Below are positions 33,292-43,479 of a stretch of 64,000 nt of DNA, piece after piece. The DNA lies in NCBI RefSeq assembly GCF_004000905.1, contig NZ_BIMD01000011.1, forward strand, positions 60,179 through 124,178, written 5' to 3'. The notes under the pieces were generated by a model that was given only the letters and a program-made list of their open reading frames with translations, was not told where the DNA came from and made no database searches. Origin of the DNA: Paenibacillus humicus NBRC 102415 (lineage in GTDB: Bacteria > Bacillota > Bacilli > Paenibacillales > Paenibacillaceae). Each line of letters begins with the position of its first letter. Within the stretch, counting starts at the first letter, position 1. The translations under genes were made by a program, and so were the position numbers.

Positions 33292-34299
33292 ATGACAAAG
33301 AAAATAGACCTTTCCGTACTCGATCCCTCCCCAATTGTCGAGGGAGGATCAGCCGAGCTTTCCCTTCAAAACACGCTTGATCTCGCAAAGAAAACAGAAC
33401 AATGGGGATATAAACGGTTTTGGCTTGCTGAACATCATAACTGGGCAGGAATGGCGAGCTCAGCATCCCCGATTGTCATTGGACGAGTAGCCTCTGTCAC
33501 GGAAAAAATGCGTATTGGGTCAGGCGCAATGCTGCTTTCCCATTATTCCCCTCTTTCCGTGGCGGAGCAATTTGGAACATTGGAAACCTTCTTCCCCGGC
33601 CGGATCGACCTTGGATTGGGGCGGGCACCCGGCACCGACCCATATACCGCAAATGTATTGCGGCAGCGGGTTGCTGGTGAACCTGATTTTGACGCCAAGC
33701 TCCATGAGCTTATCGCTTATCTTTATGGTACAGGAACAGCCACTAAGGATGGTTCCTTTCGCTTTCACGCCATTCCCGGCGAAAAAACAAATGTGCCGAT
33801 TTGGCTGTTAGGTTCCGGGTCCTATAGTGCCCAATTGGCTGGATTACTCGGGTTGCCTTTCTCTTTCGCGGGACATTTTGCTCCAGGCAACATGATGGAG
33901 GCCATCCAACTGTACCGTGATTCTTTCCGTCCGTCTCCATTTTTGGAAGAGCCTTATGTACTGTTAGCCGTTCAAGCGGTGGCTGCTGATGAGAAACAGG
34001 AGGCACAAAGGCTTGCCACTTCGATGTATCAAAAATTTCTTTTGTTGACCCGCGGACAGCCCTCGCCCATCTTGCCTCCTGTTGATCATATGGACGAGCT
34101 TTGGAACGATAATGAACGCAGGGCTGTTGAAGAACAGCTATTCACCTCCATCATCGGGGACCCTGCAGGTGTGAAGCAGCAGCTCCATGAGTTGATAGAA
34201 CAGACTGGCGCTGATGAAATCATGGCTCATACAGAGATTTTTGATCATAAGGCACGGCTGCGCTCTTATGAAATTTTGGCTCAGGCTGCCGTAAATTAA
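33292..34299 (+). CDS. LLM class flavin-dependent oxidoreductase (YvbT/MsnO8-like)
   Basis: 335 residues. Strong family marks: LSVLDPSPI at the N-terminus, [64 protein letters not shown] and DHKARLRSYEILA at the C-terminus. This MsnO8-like group of LLM enzymes is common in Bacilli with unknown substrates. RBS GGAGAAA before ATG 33292. It is 30 bp from the previous gene and shares about the same architecture with 34406 and 51035. Confidence 0.92.
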   Translation: MTKKIDLSVLDPSPIVEGGSAELSLQNTLDLAKKTEQWGYKRFWLAEHHNWAGMASSASPIVIGRVASVTEKMRIGSGAMLLSHYSPLSVAEQFGTLETFFPGRIDLGLGRAPGTDPYTANVLRQRVAGEPDFDAKLHELIAYLYGTGTATKDGSFRFHAIPGEKTNVPIWLLGSGSYSAQLAGLLGLPFSFAGHFAPGNMMEAIQLYRDSFRPSPFLEEPYVLLAVQAVAADEKQEAQRLATSMYQKFLLLTRGQPSPILPPVDHMDELWNDNERRAVEEQLFTSIIGDPAGVKQQLHELIEQTGADEIMAHTEIFDHKARLRSYEILAQAAVN

Positions 34300-34405
34300 A
34301 CAGGGTCTGGTTTAATAAAGGATGTATTTTCTGCAGATATTAATTCAGTTGAGTTCATGTGATTTAGATTGAACAGTAAAAGAAGACAAGAAAGAAGATG
34401 AGCAT

Positions 34406-35428
34406 ATGCCTGAAAATAATAGAAAACAACTTACGGATATTCCATTCTCGGTCCTGGATCTGTCTCCAATTGCAGATGGAAGTACGCCGGCTGATTCCTT
34501 TCGCCATACTTTGGAGCTGGCCCGCCTCGCCGAAAAGCTGGGGTATAACCGATACTGGCTCGCTGAGCATCACAATATGCCATTTATCGCCAGCTCTGCA
34601 ACATCGGTAGTCATTTCCCATGTTGCCGCAGGAACATCAAAAATCCGGGTAGGTTCAGGCGGCATTATGCTGCCGAATCATGCACCTCTTGTTATTGCTG
34701 AGCAATTCGGTACTCTGGAATCCTTATATCCAGGACGTATTGATCTTGGCTTGGGCCGTGCGCCAGGCACTGATCAGCTTACCGCACGTGCATTAAGACG
34801 CGACTTGAGAAGTTCAGGCGATGATTTTCCTGAGCAGCTGGCCGAGCTCCGGAATTACTTTGACCCTTCCCCGGCACAATATAGTCATGTCAAAGCAATT
34901 CCGGGTGAGGGATTAAACATACCTGTCTGGCTGTTGGGTTCAAGCGGATTCAGCGCCCAGCTGGCAGGAGAGCTTGGACTGCCGTTTGCATTTGCGAGCC
35001 ATTTCTCCCCGCATAACACACTGCCGGCTATCCAGCTGTACCGCCGTTCGTTCAAGCCTTCTAAAGTACTGGACAAGCCGCATGCAATGGTAGGGCTAAA
35101 CATCATTGCGGCCGACACGGATCAAGAAGCTGAACGGCTCGCTACAACATTGCAGCAGCAGTTCTTGAATTTGATGCGCGGGAAGGAAGTCCCCTTGCAG
35201 CCGCCAGTGGACAATATGAATGAAATAGCGAGCGGCAATGAAATCGCTGCCCTTCAGAATCAATTAGGAACTTCGATTGTCGGCAGTCCTCGAATCGTAA
35301 AAGAAAAGCTGGAAAAGTTTCTGGAAGAAAGTCAAGCCGATGAAATCATGGCAATCGCCCAGGTCTACGATCATAAGGCCCGCCTTCATTCCTATGAACT
35401 ATTGGCAGAAATTACTCCGCTAAAATAG
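34406..35428 (+). CDS. LLM class flavin-dependent oxidoreductase (MsnO8-like)
   Basis: 340 residues, a paralogue of the preceding gene: [88 protein letters not shown]. The gap of 106 bp to the previous gene is large enough for its own promoter. The ribosome site before ATG 34406 is weak (AGAAGATGAG). The two paralogues clearly differ at many positions, so they are not a recent duplication. Confidence 0.92.
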   Translation: MPENNRKQLTDIPFSVLDLSPIADGSTPADSFRHTLELARLAEKLGYNRYWLAEHHNMPFIASSATSVVISHVAAGTSKIRVGSGGIMLPNHAPLVIAEQFGTLESLYPGRIDLGLGRAPGTDQLTARALRRDLRSSGDDFPEQLAELRNYFDPSPAQYSHVKAIPGEGLNIPVWLLGSSGFSAQLAGELGLPFAFASHFSPHNTLPAIQLYRRSFKPSKVLDKPHAMVGLNIIAADTDQEAERLATTLQQQFLNLMRGKEVPLQPPVDNMNEIASGNEIAALQNQLGTSIVGSPRIVKEKLEKFLEESQADEIMAIAQVYDHKARLHSYELLAEITPLK

Positions 35429-35644
35429 GTCAAAACCGGCCGATCCTTTTTTCTCCTTATGTTTACAGCTTCCCTTTAGGCAATACGGCGGCACACAATT
35501 AATTACGGTCCTATTAAAGGTTAAAAATAAGAATGTGATATTTTCTCTTTTTGGTATGGTTCCCCGCGCTGTTTGTAACGACGAACCGTGTTTTAGTCAT
35601 TACCTTGCAAAGGGTATACTAGGAACGAAAGGATGTGGTTTATT

Positions 35645-36673
35645 ATGGCTACAATGAAGGCGGTAGGACTAACTCGATACCTTCCAATTGAAAATCCAGC
35701 AAGCTTAGTAGATGTAGTTGTGGAGAAACCGAGAGCGACGGGCCGTGACATCTTGGTCAAAGTCATCGCCATATCGGTCAATCCGGTTGACACGAAGGTA
35801 CGTGCGCCTAAAGACAGAGTTGAAGAAGTTCCTAAAATTCTAGGTTGGGATGTTGCAGGAATTGTTGAAGAGGTCGGACCGGACTGCTCTTTGTTCCGTC
35901 CGGGGGATGAAGTTTTTTATGCGGGCAGCATTGCAAGACAAGGCGGAAACAGTGAATACCATCTCGTTGATGAGCGGATTGTAGGGCGCAAGCCAGCTTC
36001 ATTGAATTTCGCGGAAGCGGCGGCTCTTCCTTTAACCTCTATCACAGCTTGGGAAGCATTATTTACCCGAATGTCGATCTCTCCGGATTCGGACGCCAAC
36101 AAAGGAAAATCCCTGCTTATCATCGGGGCAGCTGGGGGTGTAGGGTCCATTGCCATCCAGCTTGCAAAACAAGCGGGGCTCATTGTAATCGGGACTGCTT
36201 CCCGGCCGGAAACCGTCGATTGGGTTAAATCAATGGGCGCCGACTATACCATTAACCACCATGAGCCGCTCCTTCCGCAGCTTGAAGCGATTGGGTTTTC
36301 AAGCGTGCCGTATATTTTCTGCCTGAATGCTTTGGAAAAACACTGGGCCGGCATCAGCGAAGCCGTTTCTCCCCAAGGAGTCGTTTGCGCAATTGATGAT
36401 CCTGCCTCTCCGCTCAACCTCAATTTGCTTAAGCAAAAAAGCGCCACCTTCGTGTGGGAGTTTATGTTTACTCGCTCGCTTTATGAAACGGATGATATGA
36501 TCGAGCAACACTTGCTGCTCAATCTGATAGCTGATGCTGTGGATCATCAACAATTGAAGACGACGCTCTCCGAAGTGCTTGGACCGATCTCGGCAGAGCA
36601 TCTTCGCCAAGCCCACAAGCTATTGGAGAGCAATAGGACGATTGGCAAGGTTGTTCTAGAGAATTTTGTTTGA
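35645..36673 (+). CDS. Zinc-independent quinone oxidoreductase-like MDR protein
   Basis: 342 residues of the medium-chain dehydrogenase family without the structural zinc Cys set. GroES-like part with NPVDTKVRAP and GWDVAGIVEEVG, cofactor domain with GAAGGVGSIAIQLAKQ (NADPH loop, about residues 160-175) and a C-terminal KVVLENF end typical of zinc-type ADH-like YhdH/QOR proteins (GKVVL). ATG 35645 (MATMKAVGL) is preferred; the ATG at 35633 overlaps the ribosome site GAAAGGA. Probable NADPH:quinone or enone reductase. It stands alone. Confidence 0.9.
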   Translation: MATMKAVGLTRYLPIENPASLVDVVVEKPRATGRDILVKVIAISVNPVDTKVRAPKDRVEEVPKILGWDVAGIVEEVGPDCSLFRPGDEVFYAGSIARQGGNSEYHLVDERIVGRKPASLNFAEAAALPLTSITAWEALFTRMSISPDSDANKGKSLLIIGAAGGVGSIAIQLAKQAGLIVIGTASRPETVDWVKSMGADYTINHHEPLLPQLEAIGFSSVPYIFCLNALEKHWAGISEAVSPQGVVCAIDDPASPLNLNLLKQKSATFVWEFMFTRSLYETDDMIEQHLLLNLIADAVDHQQLKTTLSEVLGPISAEHLRQAHKLLESNRTIGKVVLENFV

Positions 36674-36869
36674 ACATCTGTTCTTGGAAAAGCACACAAT
36701 AGAATTCCATTGCCCAATAAGAGAAGAAATAAGCCGACTGCTGGTTGTAGTCGGCTTCAATACATTTCTGAGTACCCTTGAAAGGGTTCCATATAGGTTA
36801 ACCGCACGAGCGACGTGCGTTAATTGCACTTTTTCGATTCCAATGACTTGATGCTGAGAGGCGATTATT

Positions 36870-37664
36870 TCAATGAGTTGATTTTTCACTTTTATCCTTT
36901 AACCAGCTTTCAAATTCGGAGGCCACAATGCGTTCCCCCGTAATGCCCTCCGCTTCCGGTGAAGCCAAAAAGACAATAGGCTCCGCCATAACCTCCGGCT
37001 GCATCAGCCGGAATTTCGCCTCGATCTCGCTGCGCAGATCATCCGGAATCATTCCTGTCGCCGTTGCTCCGCCCGGAAGCAACAGGTTGACCGAAATTCC
37101 AACTTCCCTCAGATCCTCCGCCATGATCGCCGACAGCGATTCTGTTGCGGCGCGCGACGGACCGTACGGAACAAAACCCTTTCTTTTCATGGTCTCATGA
37201 TTCATGGAAATGTTGATGATTCGCCCTTTTCCTTGTTCGATCATGAGTGGGGTGAATCCTCGCGCTACCAGAAAATAACCGGTGAGATTGGTTTCGATAA
37301 GATCCCGGAAGCCTGCCGGCGTTACCTTGTAAAAGGGTTGCGGATCCGCCAGAAAACGCGGGTTGACCGTTCGCATCCCGATGCCGGCATTGTTTACAAG
37401 GACATCCATTTTCCCCCATTCCGTTTTTACCCATTTCACCGCATCTTCTACCGATCCCTCTGATCTCACATCCAGTGGAAGTTCAAAAACAGTCGCATAT
37501 CCCTTTTCTTTAAGTTTTTTTACGGCTTCAGTTAATTTTGGCCCTGGACGGGATGCTACTGCTACTTTTGCCCCTTTATCAAGAAGGGCTTCTGCCATGG
37601 CATAACCTAAGCCGTCGGAGGCACCGGTAATGATAACATGGACATTCTCCAATGCTTTTACCAT
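36870..37664 (-). CDS. SDR family oxidoreductase with Arg in place of catalytic Lys
   Basis: 264 residues. Classical SDR: TGASDGLGYAMA (13-24), NNAGIG (91-96), ETNLTGYF, PGG region. The active-site motif is Y167-G-P-S-R171, where nearly all active SDRs have YxxxK. The usual Ser is shifted (NISMNHET). A large insertion RTVNPRFLADPQPFYKVTPAG widens the substrate loop. It could be inactive, or use Arg in the proton relay. ATG 37664 with GAGGTG upstream. No partner gene. Confidence 0.9.
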   Translation of the reverse strand: MVKALENVHVIITGASDGLGYAMAEALLDKGAKVAVASRPGPKLTEAVKKLKEKGYATVFELPLDVRSEGSVEDAVKWVKTEWGKMDVLVNNAGIGMRTVNPRFLADPQPFYKVTPAGFRDLIETNLTGYFLVARGFTPLMIEQGKGRIINISMNHETMKRKGFVPYGPSRAATESLSAIMAEDLREVGISVNLLLPGGATATGMIPDDLRSEIEAKFRLMQPEVMAEPIVFLASPEAEGITGERIVASEFESWLKDKSEKSTH

Positions 37665-37951
37665 TCTTTCACCTCATTCGTTAGAGTGCTTTCTTTCCGT
37701 GGAACAATTTCAAAAAGTTCGCATTGATTTCGAAAGAGCCGTTTTTCGTTTTTCCGGACTGCTCGCCGACATAGATGCCCAAGTTACCAAAAAAAGGGGA
37801 CCAGACATCTTCGCATGAGAGCAAGAAAAGAAGCGGAAATTTACCCGCTCCATTCATGGATGTACGAATGCTATGATGACGGGATCGAAAGCATACCTAA
37901 AGCGCATGATTCATATCATGTATCGAATCAGTCGAGAGGGAGAGGACACAG

Positions 37952-38398
37952 ATGTTGAAAATCACACTGGAAGTCGCCAAAGTGTTGATTCACGCAGCGG
38001 AACTCCGGGCAAGGGAGCTCGGGATCGCGGAAGTGATCGCCATCGTAGACGATGGCGGGAATTTCGTTGCTTCTCATCGGATGGACCATGCCTGGCTGGC
38101 CAGTGTCGACATCGCCCTTAATAAGGCATGGACGGCGGTCGCGCTAAAAATGCCCACGGCGAACCTTGCTCCGTTGGCGGTCCCGAACGGGGAGCTGTAC
38201 GGGATCAATACGACCAACCACGGACGCGTGGTCGTGTTTGGAGGGGGGATTCCGTTGGCGTACGAAGGAAGAATCGTCGGGGCGGTCGGCGCAAGCGGCA
38301 GTACGGTCGCAAACGACATGGAGGTTGCGAAAGCGGCGGTGCGGGCTTACGCAACCTATCCAAAGGCGCGGATCGGGTCTTCCGGGGGCTTGCTGTAA
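37952..38398 (+). CDS. GlcG/HbpS family heme-binding-type protein
   Basis: 148 residues of the GlcG/HbpS/DUF336 family: ITLEVAKVLIHAAELRARELGIAEVIAIVDDGGNFVASHRMDHAWLASVDIALNKAWTA and the late FGGGIPLAYEGRIVGAVGASGSTVANDMEVAKAAV. Members bind heme or cobalamin adducts, or occur in glycolate and diol operons; the exact role is unclear. RBS GAGAGGGAGAGGA. It is convergent with an alcohol dehydrogenase gene. Confidence 0.9.
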   Translation: MLKITLEVAKVLIHAAELRARELGIAEVIAIVDDGGNFVASHRMDHAWLASVDIALNKAWTAVALKMPTANLAPLAVPNGELYGINTTNHGRVVVFGGGIPLAYEGRIVGAVGASGSTVANDMEVAKAAVRAYATYPKARIGSSGGLL

Positions 38399-38467
38399 AC
38401 CTGGCGGTTTTAGCCCTATAACGGAACTAGGTCCCGCCAATATTGACGAAAGATCGGCTAAACACAC

Positions 38468-38508
38468 GGGGCTGTCCCTCAGGATACAATTCCCCGTGGC
38501 ACAGCCCC
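38468..38508. terminator. Possible hairpin between convergent genes
   Basis: GGGGCTGT / ACAGCCCC arms enclose about 25 bases. T runs are weak on both sides. Confidence 0.4.
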
Positions 38509-38526
38509 TCTTCTCATTGCCGTCAT

Positions 38527-39666
38527 TTAAGGCTTCAGGACAAATTTAATGCATTCGTCCGCATGGTTGTAAAAGGTGTTGTACGCGTCATGCGCCTGAT
38601 CGAGCGGCACTTTATGCGTGATGATCTCCGTCGGATCGAACTCGCCTGCCATAATTTTTTTATACAGCATCGGCATGTAATGAATGACGGGCGCCTGTCC
38701 CATGGTCAGCTTCACGTTTCGTTCCCAAATGTTTCCGAACATGAACTGGTTGTATTTAGAACCGTATACCCCTGTAATCTGAATTGTGCCGAATTTCCGC
38801 ACCGCATTCATCGCGATGTTGATCGGGCTGAGCGTTCCGCCAACCAGCTTGGCCTTCTGCTCCTCCTCCTCCAATGGCGTCTTCTTGCCGTCCATTCCGA
38901 CGCAATCGATGACGACATCCGCACCCCCGCCTGTTATTTCTTTTATATGCAGCCCCATGTCTGTGAAATCTTCAAAGTTGAAGATTTCGACTTTATTCAT
39001 TTTTTTGGCATGGTTCAGCCGGTACGGGAGATTGTCGACTGCGATGACCCGTTTGGCCCCTTTCATCCAGGCGAATTTTTGCGCCATCAAGCCGACGGGG
39101 CCGCAGCCGAGCACCACCACCGTATCCCCCTGCTTCACGCCGCCGTTGTCCACGCTCCAATAGGCCGTCGGCAGAACGTCGGACAGGAACAGGAGCTTCT
39201 CATCCTCCAATTCGCATGACTCCGGAATAACGAACGGCATGAAATTGCCGTACGGCACGTAAAGCAATTCGGCTTGTCCGCCCGGATAATTCCCGTAACG
39301 TTCGGTAAACCCAAAGTAACCTCCCGTATCCACTTGAGGGTTGGGGTTGGAGTTGTCGCATTGGCTTTCCATTTCATGCTGGCAGTAATGACAGCTGCCG
39401 CAAGAAATATTGAACGGGAGCACAACCCGGTCCCCTTTTTTGACCTTTGTCACCTCAGGGCCCACATCTTCGACGATGCCCATCGGTTCATGTCCGACCA
39501 CGTATCCGGTTTGGGCTTGAATCGCCCCCTGGTATATATGGAGATCGGAACCGCAAATGGCGGTCGAGGTGATCCTGACGATAATCCCGTCTTTTTTCTG
39601 AATCGTCGGATCAGCGACCTGCTTCACCTGCATGTCCTTCATGCCATTGAAAGTTACAGCCTTCAT
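38527..39666 (-). CDS. Zinc-dependent alcohol dehydrogenase (FdhA-like)
   Basis: 379 residues. Catalytic zinc ligands: Cys in STAICGSDLH and His-Glu in VGHEPMG; structural zinc cluster ISCGSCHYCQHEMESQC (four Cys); NAD loop VVVLGCGPVGLMAQK. The long insertion after the zinc cluster and GGQAELLYVP are typical of glutathione-independent formaldehyde dehydrogenase-like enzymes. ATG 39666 has AGGAGG six bases ahead; a GTG at 39672 is inside the spacer. Substrate probably an aldehyde or alcohol; not proven. Confidence 0.92.
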   Translation of the reverse strand: MKAVTFNGMKDMQVKQVADPTIQKKDGIIVRITSTAICGSDLHIYQGAIQAQTGYVVGHEPMGIVEDVGPEVTKVKKGDRVVLPFNISCGSCHYCQHEMESQCDNSNPNPQVDTGGYFGFTERYGNYPGGQAELLYVPYGNFMPFVIPESCELEDEKLLFLSDVLPTAYWSVDNGGVKQGDTVVVLGCGPVGLMAQKFAWMKGAKRVIAVDNLPYRLNHAKKMNKVEIFNFEDFTDMGLHIKEITGGGADVVIDCVGMDGKKTPLEEEEQKAKLVGGTLSPINIAMNAVRKFGTIQITGVYGSKYNQFMFGNIWERNVKLTMGQAPVIHYMPMLYKKIMAGEFDPTEIITHKVPLDQAHDAYNTFYNHADECIKFVLKP

Positions 39667-39848
39667 AATCACCCTCCTGTTATGGCACGCCTTGAACTTG
39701 CATGCATGCTTCTATTATGGAAATGGAGAGTGATGATCATACATTCCATGCACGGTATTTTCGACGAGCATGCCGGTGTAGGGAGCCCTAAAGCACTGCT
39801 TTAATAGTACTATTCTTCCTGCATCACTTTTAACAACAGGCGTAGTCC

Positions 39849-41321
39849 TTACAGGAAGAACAGCCCCATAATCACAACGACGACAATACCGACCAGGCCT
39901 TGAACCAATGTCGCCATGGTTTGGGCGCGATAGGCGGTATTCAGGTTCATCCCGGAGAACTGGGATACAACCCAGAAGTAGGAATCGTTAACATGGCTCA
40001 CGACCATCGCACCGCATCCAATCGCCATTACCGTTAACATTTGCCCGATCGGCACCGATCCCATCATCGTATCGAGCCCCAGTGACGGAATCATGGGCAT
40101 GACGAGAGTCGATGTGATAACCAGTGAAGCCGTCGAGCTGCCTTGAGCGGTTTTCAGGAGAGCAGCGATAATAAAGACGAAGAGAAGTGCTCCCGCACCG
40201 ACCATTGCGCTGTTGCCGCCAATAAGCGTCTTCACGTAATCCGCAATCGGGGTTGCGCGGATGACTGCGCCCAATGCGCCGCCTGCTCCCGTAATCATGA
40301 TGATGATCGCGGAGTCCAGAAGGCCTTCGCTCATCCATTTGGTAAGGGTTTCTTCGTTGCGCTTCGGAAGAAGCCAGAACATGGCGAGCAGCAACCCGAT
40401 AAAGAGAGCGTTCACGGGTGCGCCGACAAATGTGAAGAACGTATAGGCAAAACCGCTCATCAGCAATTCTTTGTTCCCTTCGGCATCCGTTCCCACAGGG
40501 AAGTTGGCGAATGAACCCAGAGCCAGCAAAACGATAGGGACAAGCAAAGGAGCGAACGCTGCCGTTGCCGACGGCAGTTTGCCGAAGCGCTGTTTGTACT
40601 CTTCGAATGTTTCCGTTGCTTCATCAAGGTTGGAAGGCAGCTTGGAAGCGACTGTACGAGCCCATATGTGGCCTGCCAATGCAACCGGGATGGAAACGAA
40701 AAGACCGATTACGATGACCCAGAATAGTCCGTCCGGACCGATTCCGACATTCGTTGCGGCCGCGATAGGGCCTGGAGTAGGGGGGACAAGCGTATGAGTG
40801 GCGTATAAACCGGTTGACAGGGCAACGCCCAGCGTAACGACACTGACTCCCGTCTTCTTCGCCAATGATTTCTTCAGGGAAGAGAGGATAACATATCCGG
40901 AATCGCAAAAGACGGGAATGGACACGATCCAGCCGATAATGGACATTGCAACAGCTGGATGGCGGTCACCCAGCAGTCTAAGGACAACGTCGGCCATTTT
41001 AACCGCCGCGCCAGATTTCTCTAGAATCTTTCCAATCATCGTTCCGAAGATGATAACGAGACCAATGCTTGTTATAATTCCGCCGAATCCGCTGGTCAGA
41101 GTAGCCCCAATGTCTTTGATTAGAGGACCCTCTATACCGTTCAATTTGGCGAGCAGGTTCGTGCCCAAAGCCAGGATGTATGTAGCGGCCACGATGGAAA
41201 TGAAGGGATGGAGCTTCCATCTTGCTGTCGCGTATACAATGAATACAATACATACAAGTAGAAGGCCTAGTAGAATAGGTCCTAAATTTATGGCTTCTTG
41301 AGTAAACCCGTCAGCTCCCAC
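39849..41321 (-). CDS. GntP family permease (gluconate/glycerate:H+ symporter)
   Basis: 490 residues with 12-14 membrane helices. GntP marks: GFGGIITSIGLVIIFGTMIGKILEKSGAA near the start, IPVFCDSGYVIL, THTLVPPTPGPIAAA, and the end VSHVNDSYFWVVSQFSGM. Six bp after the glycerate kinase gene, so it is the last gene of the cdaR-linked operon. In this context glycerate or a sugar diacid is the likely substrate rather than gluconate. Confidence 0.93.
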   Translation of the reverse strand: MGADGFTQEAINLGPILLGLLLVCIVFIVYATARWKLHPFISIVAATYILALGTNLLAKLNGIEGPLIKDIGATLTSGFGGIITSIGLVIIFGTMIGKILEKSGAAVKMADVVLRLLGDRHPAVAMSIIGWIVSIPVFCDSGYVILSSLKKSLAKKTGVSVVTLGVALSTGLYATHTLVPPTPGPIAAATNVGIGPDGLFWVIVIGLFVSIPVALAGHIWARTVASKLPSNLDEATETFEEYKQRFGKLPSATAAFAPLLVPIVLLALGSFANFPVGTDAEGNKELLMSGFAYTFFTFVGAPVNALFIGLLLAMFWLLPKRNEETLTKWMSEGLLDSAIIIMITGAGGALGAVIRATPIADYVKTLIGGNSAMVGAGALLFVFIIAALLKTAQGSSTASLVITSTLVMPMIPSLGLDTMMGSVPIGQMLTVMAIGCGAMVVSHVNDSYFWVVSQFSGMNLNTAYRAQTMATLVQGLVGIVVVVIMGLFFL

Positions 41322-41326
41322 TGCTA

Positions 41327-42460
41327 TTACCTCCCGATCATGTAGATACGAATAAGTTGTTCGGCTTGTTGTTCGAGCAGCTCGGCTGCTTGTTCCATCG
41401 CTTCTGAAAGAGACATAGGGCGGTTCATGATGCTGACTACCGCATGGACGCCTTCTTGATATAAGGCATCGATGCCCTTACCTATAGAACCGGATAGGAC
41501 GATGACAGGTACGCCGTGTTTTCGGGCGATTCTCGCAACACCGCATGGCGTTTTTCCCCGGGCGGTTTGAAAGTCGGTCTGTCCTTCACCTGTAATAACC
41601 AGGTCGGATCCTTGTACATATTCTTCGAGGTTAGTCGTTTCAGCCACGATATCGAAGCCCGACTGAAGTTTGCCGCCAAGGACAGCTATGATTGCGCCAG
41701 CCACACCCCCGGCTGCACCGGCGCCCGGAACATTGTGGATCGCCACACCGGTAGACGATTTCAAGATGTCGGCGTAATGATGAAGATTGCAGTCAAGTTC
41801 GTATGCCATTTCGGCAGTGGCGCCCTTCTGCGGTCCGAAAACATAGGAGGCGCCATTCGGGCCGATAAAAGGATTATCGACATCGCAAGCTACCGTAAAG
41901 GTCGATTCCTTCAGCCGCGGATCCAGATCCGTCAAATCGATATGCGCCAAACGCCCTAAACTTCCGCCGCCATAAGGCAGCTCTTTGCCGTCCTCGTCGA
42001 GCAATTTTACGCCCAGCGCCTGCAACATACCGGCGCCGCCGTCGTTGGTCGCACTACCGCCGAGTCCGAGTATAAATTTCCGGCAGCCAGAATCAAGACC
42101 TGCACGAATCAATTGGCCGAAACCATAGGTGGTCGTAAGCATCGGGTTGCGTTCTTCTTCACCGATCAAGAACAGACCGGATGCCATAGCCAGTTCGATG
42201 ATGCAGGTAACCGTGTCGCCTGAAACTCCGAAGCCCGAACGTATCTCCAAGCCTAATGGATTCAAGACGTTAGCCGACACCGTAGTACCGTTGGTCTGCT
42301 CGACCAAACAATCCATGGTGCCCTCGCCTCCGTCAGCCATAGGCGCGATGAAGATAGCGCTTTCAGGAAGCGCTTTGCGAATCCCTGCTTTTATGGCGAA
42401 TGCGGCTTCTTTTGCCGACAGGCTGCCTTTGAATGAATCGGGCGCGATGATAATTCTCAT
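41327..42460 (-). CDS. glxK: Glycerate kinase (GlxK/GarK type)
   Basis: 377 residues, normal for the GK-II-like family that phosphorylates D-glycerate to 2-phosphoglycerate. Marks: [13 protein letters not shown] at the N-terminus, [60 protein letters not shown]. Start ATG overlaps the stop of the preceding gene by 4 bp (ATGA), so translation is coupled. With cdaR and GntP, it forms the usual end of the glucarate/galactarate/glycerate pathway. Confidence 0.95.
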   Translation of the reverse strand: MRIIIAPDSFKGSLSAKEAAFAIKAGIRKALPESAIFIAPMADGGEGTMDCLVEQTNGTTVSANVLNPLGLEIRSGFGVSGDTVTCIIELAMASGLFLIGEEERNPMLTTTYGFGQLIRAGLDSGCRKFILGLGGSATNDGGAGMLQALGVKLLDEDGKELPYGGGSLGRLAHIDLTDLDPRLKESTFTVACDVDNPFIGPNGASYVFGPQKGATAEMAYELDCNLHHYADILKSSTGVAIHNVPGAGAAGGVAGAIIAVLGGKLQSGFDIVAETTNLEEYVQGSDLVITGEGQTDFQTARGKTPCGVARIARKHGVPVIVLSGSIGKGIDALYQEGVHAVVSIMNRPMSLSEAMEQAAELLEQQAEQLIRIYMIGR

Positions 42461-43323
42461 TTGATGTCTCCTTGATCCAGTTCCTCCATCAGCTGTTCAA
42501 TATGAACCACATGCTTCGCGACATCCTGCAGGGCTGCAGCTTGATCGTTAGCCGTGATTTCATTCGCTTTAACTTGCTTCTCGATGTTGCGGAACCTATT
42601 TTGGACTTGGGTAAGAGCGTGTTGAATCTCTTTTACGGATTTCTGACTCTTTTGGGCCAGCTTACGTATTTCGGATGCGACGACCTCAAAGCCTCTTCCG
42701 GCTTCTCCGGCTCTTGCAGCTTCAATAGCGGCATTCAGGCCGATCAGATTGGTTTGGTCCGCGATTTCATTGATTATCGTCAGAACCTCACCAACATTGT
42801 TGACATGCTCGCTGCCAGTCCGTACCTCTTCAGAAGCGGCTGCACTGGCGGATACGAAATCCTCTGAGCTTGCCGTGATTTCTTCGATGGAGGCAGCCAT
42901 ATTTTGCAGCAGCGAGAAGGCGTTGGAAGAAGTCCTGTTCCGCGTAACAGCTTGCTGATAATTCCGAAGCCATAGAATAACAGTCCTTACGGCAACTCTA
43001 ACCACCGGGCGCATTTCTTGCGGATTACCCGTCATCCCGATGACACCCACACGATGGCCATCGAACTCAATGGGGAGATTGCATCCGGGTCGGACGCCCT
43101 CCATTCGAAGTGCGTCTTCTTCCGTTATCATAGCTTCATTCAGGAGGCCTTCCATAATTTTTTTGGCGCCTTCATGAACCGTCCCTTTTCTTTCCGGTCT
43201 CGTCGTGGATAGAATAACACCCCCAGCACCCATCAGATTAACGTTTTGTCCGGTTTCTTCATGAAGTATCATCACAATCTCATCTAAGAAGCCCTCTTGC
43301 CGTGACAAATCATAAAGATTCAT
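42457..43323 (-). CDS. Soluble chemoreceptor-like protein with sugar-diacid sensor
   Basis: 288 residues, no membrane helix. Residues 1-130 match the putative sugar-diacid recognition domain of CdaR ([52 protein letters not shown]). Residues about 140-280 are a short methyl-accepting signalling domain; its hairpin tip, [41 protein letters not shown], is intact, so CheA/CheW contact is possible. It lies between cdaR and glxK in one operon. It may steer motility toward the diacid, or sense it for local regulation. Such fusions are known in Bacilli but the role is little studied. Confidence 0.9.
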   Translation of the reverse strand: MNLYDLSRQEGFLDEIVMILHEETGQNVNLMGAGGVILSTTRPERKGTVHEGAKKIMEGLLNEAMITEEDALRMEGVRPGCNLPIEFDGHRVGVIGMTGNPQEMRPVVRVAVRTVILWLRNYQQAVTRNRTSSNAFSLLQNMAASIEEITASSEDFVSASAAASEEVRTGSEHVNNVGEVLTIINEIADQTNLIGLNAAIEAARAGEAGRGFEVVASEIRKLAQKSQKSVKEIQHALTQVQNRFRNIEKQVKANEITANDQAAALQDVAKHVVHIEQLMEELDQGDIK

Positions 43324-43479
43324 ATCGATAATTTCCTTTCCCTTCCGATGCTCAATTTCATTATAGAATGTGCTGATTTTGTTGCAATATATAAAACATA
43401 CAAATTAGATAGCGCTTTCAATTCAATCTTTTATATATATTGTATAAAAAGTGGTTGCTGAACAGTCCTTTAATTAACC

